Positions 1 through 5,056 of a stretch of DNA of 9,460 bases are shown piece by piece (position 1 is the first letter of the stretch; every line of letters starts with the position of its first letter). The translations under genes were made by a program, and so were the position numbers. The notes below the pieces were generated by a model. It made no database searches. It saw only the letters and a list, made by a program, of their open reading frames with translations, and had not been told where the DNA came from. This DNA is from Alphaproteobacteria bacterium. GTDB taxonomy: Bacteria > Pseudomonadota > Alphaproteobacteria > Rhizobiales > Devosiaceae. The stretch is from contig JAADFY010000017.1 in assembly GCA_013152625.1 (NCBI GenBank), forward strand, positions 1-9,460, written 5' to 3'.

Positions 1-276
1 TTTGCGGCGCAGGTTTTGTGCACCATGGCCGCCTTTTCCGACCGGGCCTACAATAAACAGGTGCTCGGGCGGGCCAAAGTGCTGGGCAAAATCGACACGC
101 GCAAGCTTAACGTGTGCGGTTCCTCCGTGGCATACGGGCATCCGTTCGCTGCGACCGGGGCGCGCATTCTGGCGCTGACCGCCAAACTGGTGCCGGAAAA
201 AAAGAAAAAGCGGGCGCTCATTTCGGTGTGTACCGCCGGAGGGATGGGCGTGGCGGCGCTGGTGGAGGCGCCATAA
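1..276 (+). CDS. Acetyl-CoA C-acyltransferase (thiolase), C-terminal fragment
   Basis: The reading frame is open from the first base of the window, so only about the last 91 codons of a thiolase are present. The fragment has the thiolase C-terminal signatures: NVCGSSVAYGHPFAATGAR, which contains the catalytic His of the GHP motif, and SVCTAGGMGVAALVE, which contains the C-terminal catalytic Cys of the CxxGGxG loop. The nucleophilic Cys near residue 90 of a full protein lies outside the window. The pattern resembles FadI/FadA-type degradative thiolases, which cleave 3-ketoacyl-CoA with CoA in the last step of beta-oxidation, more than PhaA-type enzymes. That distinction is an inference from a short fragment. 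The gene ends in TAA and meets a convergent response regulator gene 26 bases later. No clear terminator hairpin was seen in that gap. Confidence 0.88.
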   Translation, partial: FAAQVLCTMAAFSDRAYNKQVLGRAKVLGKIDTRKLNVCGSSVAYGHPFAATGARILALTAKLVPEKKKKRALISVCTAGGMGVAALVEAP

Positions 277-302
277 GGGTTCGCCGCAAATGGGCATACG
301 AT

Positions 303-791
303 TTAGTCGGTTCGCTGTTCCTTGCCGACGAAGTTTTCGGCGTCGTGGCGGCGGCGGTCGGGACCGAAATAGCGTTTGGAGTTGATATAGGGCCGGGGCC
401 GGTCGATGATTTCCACCAGGCGCATGTAAAGATCCTTTGCGCACAAGGGTTTGCGCAAAAATTCGGTCACGCCGGCATCCCGCGCCCTTTGTATCCGCCA
501 TCTCTCGGTATAGGCGGACAACATGATGATGGGCACATACCGGTTGGGGCTGTCCTCGGCACTACGCAACATTTCGGTCAACTCAACCCCGTCAAGGGTT
601 CCCAGGGCGTAATCCACGATAATCAGATCAACAAGATGCTGGTTGATCTCTTCAAGGGCGATGGCCCCGTCTACGGCTTCCCGGATCTTGAAAATGCCAA
701 AGCCGCGCAGCATGGTTTTTACGATGGTGAGCATGTAAGAGTTTGAGTCCGCGATCAAAACCGTAAGTGCGGACATATCTATCTGGCGCAT
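303..791 (-). CDS. Single-domain CheY-like response regulator
   Basis: This 162-residue protein is a receiver domain (about residues 7-128) with a short basic tail and no DNA-binding or enzymatic output domain. The expected receiver residues are visible: acidic D15 in IADSN (one Asp where many have two), phospho-acceptor D60 in IIVDYALGTLDG, S92 in MLSAY, F111 in the aromatic switch position and K114 in RKPL. The tail has RYFGPDRRRH (about 141-150), a motif often found after receiver domains in alphaproteobacterial proteins of this type. The partner kinase is not in the window. The ATG at 791 fits the family N-terminus (x-x-IDxSxLTVL); an internal ATG at 776 is the alternative, and neither has a strong Shine-Dalgarno. 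The gene is transcribed away from the L36 gene and converges on the thiolase. Its target is unknown; a role in protein-protein signalling is inferred from the architecture. Confidence 0.88.
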   Translation of the reverse strand: MRQIDMSALTVLIADSNSYMLTIVKTMLRGFGIFKIREAVDGAIALEEINQHLVDLIIVDYALGTLDGVELTEMLRSAEDSPNRYVPIIMLSAYTERWRIQRARDAGVTEFLRKPLCAKDLYMRLVEIIDRPRPYINSKRYFGPDRRRHDAENFVGKEQRTD

Positions 792-862
792 GAATGTGCT
801 GTCCGTGTTGTCATCGGAAACCGAAATTTGCGTCAGATGATTGTGGGAGAATTGATATTCGT

Positions 863-918
863 CCGGGTAAACCCCGGCTTTGGGGTGAACACTTACCTCA
901 CCGGGCTCCCCCCCCGGT
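863..918. repeat. Cluster of small inverted repeats in a divergent spacer
   Basis: Three short hairpins lie in tandem in the spacer between the response regulator (-) and the L36 promoter (+). CCGGG/CCCGG is at 863-867 and 873-877, with a 5-base loop. GGTGA/TCACC is at 884-888 and 898-902. ACCGGG/CCCGGT is at 900-905 and 913-918, around a C-rich loop, with an eight-C run at 908-915. None has a convincing T tract, so I do not call them terminators. They could be operator-like or part of the regulator's 5' leader; the function is unknown. Confidence 0.35.
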
Positions 919-936
919 TTCGCGGCGCTGCCCGCG

Positions 937-965
937 TTGACACGGGGCAGGTTTGCTCTTATGAA
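937..965 (+). promoter_or_regulatory. Sigma-70-type promoter of the L36 gene
   Basis: TTGACA at 937-942 is a perfect -35. A 17-base spacer follows, then TATGAA at 960-965 as the -10, which matches four of six bases of TATAAT. Transcription would start near 972, about 56 bases before the L36 ATG. It is the best promoter match noticed in the window, and it faces the only gene immediately downstream. Confidence 0.65.
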
Positions 966-979
966 ACGCCACGGTTAGA

Positions 980-1006
980 AGGCGCCCCGAGCGCCTCTTG
1001 TTTTTG
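980..1006 (+). terminator. Terminator-like hairpin in the L36 leader (possible attenuator)
   Basis: AGGCGC (980-985) and GCGCCT (991-996) form a perfect 6-bp GC-rich stem around the loop CCCGA, followed at once by CTTGTTTTTG (997-1006). This is the layout of an intrinsic terminator, placed between the predicted start of transcription and the L36 ATG. No upstream + gene needs a terminator here, so a leader attenuator is the natural reading. The stem is short, and ordinary leader structure without termination is also possible. Confidence 0.4.
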
Positions 1007-1007
1007 T

Positions 1008-1023
1008 ACAGGCGAACAGGCGA
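1008..1023 (+). repeat. Tandem ACAGGCGA repeat covering the L36 ribosome-binding region
   Basis: ACAGGCGA occurs twice back to back (1008-1015 and 1016-1023). It ends four bases before the L36 start codon, so the second copy supplies the only Shine-Dalgarno-like sequence (AGGCGA). Either copy of AGGCG could pair with CGCCT at 992-996. That would compete with the hairpin at 980-996 and, with the second copy, mask the ribosome-binding site. Confidence 0.45.
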
Positions 1024-1027
1024 TCCA

Positions 1028-1153
1028 ATGAAGATCAGAAACTCGATCCGGGCGCTGGCCACCCGTCACCGCGCCAACAAGGTGGTGCGCCGCCGTGGCC
1101 GGATTTACATTATCAACAAGGTCAATCGGCGGTTCAAAGCCCGTCAGGGATAA
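1028..1153 (+). CDS. rpmJ: 50S ribosomal protein L36, zinc-free (YkgO-like) form
   Basis: This is a 41-codon gene starting MKIRNSIRAL and ending NKVNRRFKARQG. L36 is the smallest protein of the large ribosomal subunit and binds 23S rRNA. The start MKxRNSxRxL, the core VVRRRGRIYIINK and the end RFKARQG match the alphaproteobacterial L36 family closely. All four positions that hold the zinc-binding Cys/His set in classical L36 lack it, and there is no cysteine at all. This is therefore the zinc-independent C- form, here probably the only L36. The composition is very basic (many Arg/Lys). The ATG is preceded by AGGCGA with a 4-base spacer, and a strong promoter lies 60-90 bases upstream. It converges with pyruvate kinase, leaving 22 bases between the stop codons; DUF1036-pyk-L36 is a familiar neighbourhood in alphaproteobacteria. 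Confidence 0.95.
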   Translation: MKIRNSIRALATRHRANKVVRRRGRIYIINKVNRRFKARQG

Positions 1154-1175
1154 CGTTTTCCTCTTGCCTGGGGGC

Positions 1176-2612
1176 CTACCGGTTACGGGAACCCTGAGCC
1201 TCAACAAAAGCAATGCGCAGCATATTGGTGGCGCCGGGTGTCCCAAGGGGTACGCCGGCGGTAATGGCTATGCGGTCGCCATACTCAGCCATGCCCTCTT
1301 CATGGGCGATCTGACAGGCGCGATCGACCATGGCTTCGAGGTTGCCCGCCTCTACAGTTTGCACACAATGCAGGCCCCAGGCCAAAGACAGGCGCCGAAC
1401 GGTGGACAATTTCGGCGACAGGGCGATGATGGGCATTGCCGGTCGTTCACGCGATGCGCGCAGGCCGGTGGATCCTGAAGCCGTGTAGGTCACAATGGCC
1501 GCCAGATCGAGGGTTTCGGCAACCTGCCGGGTGGCAGCGGAAATTGCGTCGGCGGCGGTGGCTTCGGGTTCGGCGGCCTGGGCGCGGATAATCACCGGAT
1601 AGTTTTCATCCCGCTCAACCGAAACCGCGACCCGGTCCATGGTGGCAACGGCCTCGGCAGGATAGTCGCCGGCGGCACTTTCCGCCGACAGCATGACCGC
1701 GTCGGCCCCTTCAAACACTGCGGTCGCCACATCGGAGACTTCGGCCCGGGTGGGCACCGGCGAGGCGATCATGCTTTCGAGCATCTGGGTGGCGACCACC
1801 ACGGGTTTGCCATGACGGCGGGCCATGCGGATCATTCTTTTTTGCAAGCCCGGCACCTGTTCAAGGGGCATTTCCACGCCCAGATCACCCCGGGCGATCA
1901 TGATCGCGTCGGAGACCTTGAAAATGTCATTCAGACAGGCAATGGCTTGGGGTTTTTCGATCTTGGCCAGCAGCCCGGCCCGGCCTTTTACGATCTCGCG
2001 CAACTCGATCATGTCTTCGGGACGCTGGACAAAACTTAACGCGATCCAGTCCGGTTCCAGCTTGAGGGCGGCGTCCACATCAGCACGATCCTTGTCGGTC
2101 AGGGCGCTTAAAGGGAGCACGCTGTCGGGCAGAGAAACGCCTTTCCGGTCGGACAGGGTGCCACCATGGACCACCAGGCAGCCAATTTCATCGGCGTCCG
2201 CTTCAACGCATTTGAGCTCAATTTTGCCGTCGTCCAGCAGCAAACGGTTGCCCGGGGCAATGGCGGCGAATATTTCAGGATGGGGCAGTTCGACCCGGGC
2301 GGCATTGCCGGGCGCGGTGTTGCGATCCAGGGTGAAGTGTCCGTCAGGGATCAGTTCAACCGCGCCGTTTTCGAATTTGCCCACCCGCAGTTTTGGGCCC
2401 TGCAAATCCACCAGAACCCCTATGGGGCGCCCGGCGGATTTTTCCACCGTGCGGATGGCAGCCATGATCTCAGCGAGCATCGGATGGCTGGTATGGCTCA
2501 TGTTGATCCGGAACAGATCGGCGCCGGCGTGAAACAGGGTTTCAATCATTTCCCGGGAAGAAGAGGCGGGGCCCAGGGTGGCAAGTATCTTGACCTTGCG
2601 TTGCCGTCTCAT
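1176..2612 (-). CDS. pyk: Pyruvate kinase
   Basis: This 478-residue cytosolic enzyme transfers phosphate from phosphoenolpyruvate to ADP, giving pyruvate and ATP, the last step of lower glycolysis/Entner-Doudoroff. The length is normal for a bacterial enzyme. Visible motifs are ATLGPASS (11-18), FRINMSH (34-40, substrate Arg R35), LVDLQGPKLR (67-76), ALSFVQRPED (191-200), LLAKIEKP (214-221, catalytic K217 and metal ligand E219), ARGDLGVE (240-247, metal ligand D243), ATQMLESM (274-281) and AVMLSAESAAGDYP (305-318). The B domain lies at about 75-170 and the C-terminal domain after about 340. In DLQGPKLR the position equal to muscle Glu117 is K74 and that equal to Thr114 is L70, the pair found in K+-independent pyruvate kinases. 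The ATG overlaps the stop of the DUF1036 gene by 4 bases (ATGA), so translation is probably coupled. Confidence 0.97.
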   Translation of the reverse strand: MRRQRKVKILATLGPASSSREMIETLFHAGADLFRINMSHTSHPMLAEIMAAIRTVEKSAGRPIGVLVDLQGPKLRVGKFENGAVELIPDGHFTLDRNTAPGNAARVELPHPEIFAAIAPGNRLLLDDGKIELKCVEADADEIGCLVVHGGTLSDRKGVSLPDSVLPLSALTDKDRADVDAALKLEPDWIALSFVQRPEDMIELREIVKGRAGLLAKIEKPQAIACLNDIFKVSDAIMIARGDLGVEMPLEQVPGLQKRMIRMARRHGKPVVVATQMLESMIASPVPTRAEVSDVATAVFEGADAVMLSAESAAGDYPAEAVATMDRVAVSVERDENYPVIIRAQAAEPEATAADAISAATRQVAETLDLAAIVTYTASGSTGLRASRERPAMPIIALSPKLSTVRRLSLAWGLHCVQTVEAGNLEAMVDRACQIAHEEGMAEYGDRIAITAGVPLGTPGATNMLRIAFVEAQGSRNR

Positions 2613-3136
2613 TGGGATTGTGCTTCCGGGGCGGGTTGCTCCGGCTGCGGGGCGCCGTTGGGTGGTGTTTCGGTCAATTGCAGGGTCCAGTCCGTTTTGT
2701 TTTCCGTATCAACTTCGAAAAATCCGGTTCGCTCATAGCCACGGACCAGACAGTTTTTGGTGCCAATAATGGTAAAGCTGCCATCCCGGGTACACATGAA
2801 TACCTGCCCGTCCCAGCTGGCGCCGTTCACATCATCGACGGCATATATATAGTAGAACCGTCCGGGCAAATCGCCGAGAAACACTGTTTTGCAATCCTGG
2901 GGGCCCGTGACCCACCAGCCCTCGGATTGCCAGCCCTCGTCGGTCCGATAACCCAACGCAATGGAAACGGTCCCCACTGACATGTTGCACACTCTTAAAT
3001 CCGCGCGGACTTCCCCGGGCACAGAAAAGGCCGCGGCGACTGCAAAAAAGGCAACGATGAGAGAACGGGGCAGGTGAAAAATTGCGCTAAGCGGTGTTGG
3101 AGCAAATGCTGGCTGATTTGTGCAAAAGCATTTCAT
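2609..3136 (-). CDS. DUF1036 family exported protein, first gene of the pyk operon
   Basis: This 175-residue protein begins at the ATG at 3136. An upstream in-frame TTG at 3145 would add three residues, but AGGA then touches the start codon, whereas it lies 9 bases before the ATG. Residues about 22-45 form a hydrophobic signal segment (LPRSLIVAFFAVAAAFSV), with a likely cleavage after VRA near residue 45. The DUF1036 domain follows to about 155, with family-typical LRVCN, GYRTDEGWQSEGWW, YYIYAVDD, FMCTRDGSFTI, NCLVRGYERTGFFEVDT and WTLQL. Four cysteines in the exported part (CNMS, DCKT, MCTR, NCLV) could form two disulfides. The tail is rich in Pro, Gln and Glu. The biochemical role of DUF1036 is not known to me. 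Its start of translation upstream of pyk, with a 4-base overlap, is a recurrent alphaproteobacterial arrangement. Confidence 0.88.
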   Translation of the reverse strand: MKCFCTNQPAFAPTPLSAIFHLPRSLIVAFFAVAAAFSVPGEVRADLRVCNMSVGTVSIALGYRTDEGWQSEGWWVTGPQDCKTVFLGDLPGRFYYIYAVDDVNGASWDGQVFMCTRDGSFTIIGTKNCLVRGYERTGFFEVDTENKTDWTLQLTETPPNGAPQPEQPAPEAQSQ

Positions 3137-3191
3137 GGGTGTCAATCCTGATTGTCACGACTTACCTGGAACCCGTCGTGGTTTGATGGTT

Positions 3192-3218
3192 ACAAAAACA
3201 GGGATTTTTTGTTTTTGT
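3192..3218. promoter_or_regulatory. A/T-rich 9-bp inverted repeat upstream of DUF1036-pyk
   Basis: ACAAAAACA (3192-3200) and TGTTTTTGT (3210-3218) are perfect 9-base arms around a 9-base centre. The repeat lies 56 bases before the DUF1036 start codon, in the divergent spacer shared with gapR. Its place suits an operator or a leader hairpin for the DUF1036-pyk operon; which one cannot be told from sequence. Confidence 0.4.
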
Positions 3219-3288
3219 TGACGCGTGTTGTTTGTCCGATAATCGGTGTCCACGTACCGGGGCCACATATTCCGGAAACGCTTTAAAG
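3214..3288. repeat. Degenerate copy of an intergenic palindromic repeat
   Basis: The stretch 3214-3252 matches 8727-8765 at 31 of 39 positions without gaps. It shares TTTGT, CGCGTGT, TCCGATAA and CGGT. The match resumes more weakly through CATAT-TCCGG and AAACGCTTTAAAG, against CATGC-TTATCGG and ACACGCTCTAGC. The central TCCCGGA hairpin of the other copy is lost here, and CCGATAATCGG forms a small palindrome instead. It fills much of the DUF1036/gapR spacer, is non-coding, and is probably a decayed member of a dispersed family. Confidence 0.55.
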
Positions 3289-3419
3289 TTTCGATTTGAC
3301 AGCATTGGGGCGGGAGGAGGGTGGTTTGGCACTTGCCACGCCGACAACGGACGCGCACAAAGACAAGCCCCAAAGACCTGCCCCAAAACACTGCATTTAA
3401 CAAAAGGAAGTACTTCAGA

Positions 3420-3680
3420 ATGGGACAAACCACTGTTGCGCGGGAACAATTGCGCGCTTTTATCGAGCGCATCGAGCGTCTCGAGGAGGAAAAAAAAGCC
3501 ATAACCGATGACATTCGCGAAATCTATGCCGAGGCAAAAGGCAGCGGTTTTGACGCCAAGGTCATGCGGCAGGTGGTGGCATTGCGCAAAAAAGACAGTG
3601 TGGAACGCGAAGAACAGGAAGCCATTCTTGAATTGTACAAGTCGGCCCTGGGCATGTTGCCCGCCGTCGACGAGGACTAG
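3420..3680 (+). CDS. gapR: GapR-like nucleoid-associated protein (DUF2312)
   Basis: This is an 86-residue protein beginning MGQTTVAREQ. The ATG at 3420 has a good Shine-Dalgarno (AAGGAAG, 3404-3410), so the open frame running further upstream is not used. Residues 5-40 form a charged, heptad-rich helix (REQLRAFIERIERLEEEKKAITDDIREIYAEAK). It is followed by GFDAKVMRQVVALRKKD and a second helical stretch (EREEQEAILELYKSALG), the DUF2312 pattern over its full length. In Caulobacter, GapR binds AT-rich, overtwisted DNA as a clamp ahead of replication and transcription and stimulates type II topoisomerases; the same role is inferred here. The next gene (drl-like) begins 35 bases after the stop, which suggests cotranscription. 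A TTGACA at 3296-3301 lies upstream, but no fitting -10 was seen. Confidence 0.93.
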   Translation: MGQTTVAREQLRAFIERIERLEEEKKAITDDIREIYAEAKGSGFDAKVMRQVVALRKKDSVEREEQEAILELYKSALGMLPAVDED

Positions 3681-3715
3681 CCTTTGTTTCAGCCCGACAA
3701 GACAAAAGGTCCTGA

Positions 3716-5056
3716 ATGACCCGGCACCACAAGTTGGAACGTCCGAAGCTGGCGCGAACCGGTATCGGGGCGAAACTGGCGGCGCGGGCTGAAACCGGCA
3801 CACCCATTCGCGTCGGGGTGGTGGGGTGCGGTGAAATGGGCACCGATCTGGTGACCCAGATCGGGTTGATGACCGGTATTGAAATTGGCGGAATCGTGAC
3901 CCGCAAGCCGGAACGGGCCCGGCGGGCGCTACAGATCGCGTTCGGCTCGACCGACAAGGGGCGCGAAGTATCCGATGCCGACGGGGTCAACGCGGCCATA
4001 GAGGCAGGGAAAATGGCCGTGGTCGCACGGGCCGAGGATCTTTTGGCCGCCGGGCGGATCGATGTGATTGTGGATGCCACCGGCAACCCGGCGGCAGGGG
4101 CTGAAATCGGTCTGAAAACCATTCAGGCGGGCAAGCCGCTGGTGATGATGAATGTGGAGGCCGATGTCACCATCGGGCCGTACCTGAGGCGGGAGGCCGA
4201 CCGGGCCGGGGTGATTTATACCATTGGCGCCGGGGATGAACCCAGTTCGGTGCTTGAACTATATGATTTCGTGACCGCCATGGGGCACCCGGTAGTGGCG
4301 GCGGGAAAGGGCAAGAACAACCCGCTCAATTTCGATGCCACGCCGGACCAATATGAGGAAGAGGCCCATCGGCGCGATATGAACCCGCGCATGCTGGTGG
4401 AGTTCGTGGACGGGTCGAAAACAATGGTGGAAATGGCGGCAATTGCCAACGCCACCGGGCTGGTGCCGGATGTGCCGGGGATGCACGGGCCCGACGCCAG
4501 CATTGAAAATCTGCACCAGGTTTTATGCCCCCGCGAGGATGGCGGCATTCTTCATCGCAAGGGGGTTGTCGATTACACCATTGGCGGCGGCATTGCGCCG
4601 GGGGTGTTTGTGGTCGCCGAAATGGCCCATCCGCGCATTCGTGAGCGCATGGCCGACCTCAAGCTGGGGCCGGGGCCCTATTATGCGTTTTTTCGCCCCT
4701 ATCATTTGACCTCGCTGGAGGTGCCGCTGAGCTGTGCCCGGGTGGTGTTGACCGGGCAGGCCGACATGGTGCCCCTGGACAGGCCGACGGCGGAGGTGTG
4801 CGCGCTGGCCAAAAAAGACCTCAAGGCCGGCGATCGGCTCGATGCGATAGGCGAATATTGCTATCGTTCATTTACCATGACCGTAGAAGACGCAAGGGCT
4901 GAAAACGCCTGCCCTGTCGGGCTGTTGCAGGGAGCGATCGTGCGGGCGCCGATCAAAAAGGGGGCGCTGGTTTCTTATGGTGCGGTCAGTTTGCCCGAGG
5001 ATACGCCGCTGGTGAAAATGCGGCGGGCACAGGATGCGTGGTTGGCCAGCGGCTAG
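3716..5056 (+). CDS. drl: SAF-domain NAD(P)H oxidoreductase, probable DXR-like (DRL) DXP reductoisomerase
   Basis: This 446-residue protein has a Rossmann fold after a basic 30-residue lead: VGVVGCGEMG (33-42) gives the GxxGxGxxG dinucleotide motif and is followed by IGGIVTRKPERA. DVIVDATGNP (116-125) and NVEADVTIGPYL (146-157) are typical of the homoserine-dehydrogenase-like family (COG4091). A central region includes AGKGKNNPLN (196-205) and PDVPGMHGPDAS (251-262). The last part (about 362-430) is a SAF-like domain. It lacks the features of true homoserine dehydrogenase and of classical DXR. The Brucella abortus DRL enzyme, which replaces DXR in making methylerythritol phosphate from DXP, belongs to this family, and the neighbour here is dxs, which makes DXP. 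The DRL role is inferred from family and context; other members have other or unknown substrates. The start has AAAAGG six bases upstream. Confidence 0.7.
   Translation: MTRHHKLERPKLARTGIGAKLAARAETGTPIRVGVVGCGEMGTDLVTQIGLMTGIEIGGIVTRKPERARRALQIAFGSTDKGREVSDADGVNAAIEAGKMAVVARAEDLLAAGRIDVIVDATGNPAAGAEIGLKTIQAGKPLVMMNVEADVTIGPYLRREADRAGVIYTIGAGDEPSSVLELYDFVTAMGHPVVAAGKGKNNPLNFDATPDQYEEEAHRRDMNPRMLVEFVDGSKTMVEMAAIANATGLVPDVPGMHGPDASIENLHQVLCPREDGGILHRKGVVDYTIGGGIAPGVFVVAEMAHPRIRERMADLKLGPGPYYAFFRPYHLTSLEVPLSCARVVLTGQADMVPLDRPTAEVCALAKKDLKAGDRLDAIGEYCYRSFTMTVEDARAENACPVGLLQGAIVRAPIKKGALVSYGAVSLPEDTPLVKMRRAQDAWLASG

Noticed and set aside
114..746. Open frame of 210 codons on + spanning the thiolase end and the response regulator
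   Set aside because: Overlaps two genes with clear family motifs and has no recognisable domain.
1151..1200. Bidirectional terminator between the L36 gene and pyk
   Set aside because: Only weak stems (GGTT/AACC) and no T tract on either strand could be found, so no terminator is reported.
3296..3301. TTGACA upstream of gapR as a promoter
   Set aside because: The sequence 16-18 bases downstream is G-rich (GGGTGG) with nothing like a -10, so it is not called.
3326..3337. TTGGCACTTGCC as a sigma-54 promoter of gapR
   Set aside because: It has both halves in appearance, but the spacing between GG and GC elements is far too short.
3321..3419. Upstream in-frame extension of gapR
   Set aside because: The added residues do not fit the DUF2312 family, and the ATG at 3420 has a good Shine-Dalgarno.
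3162..3803. Open frame of 213 codons on - opposite gapR
   Set aside because: Antisense to gapR and its leader, crosses the palindromic repeat, and shows no domain or plausible ribosome-binding site.
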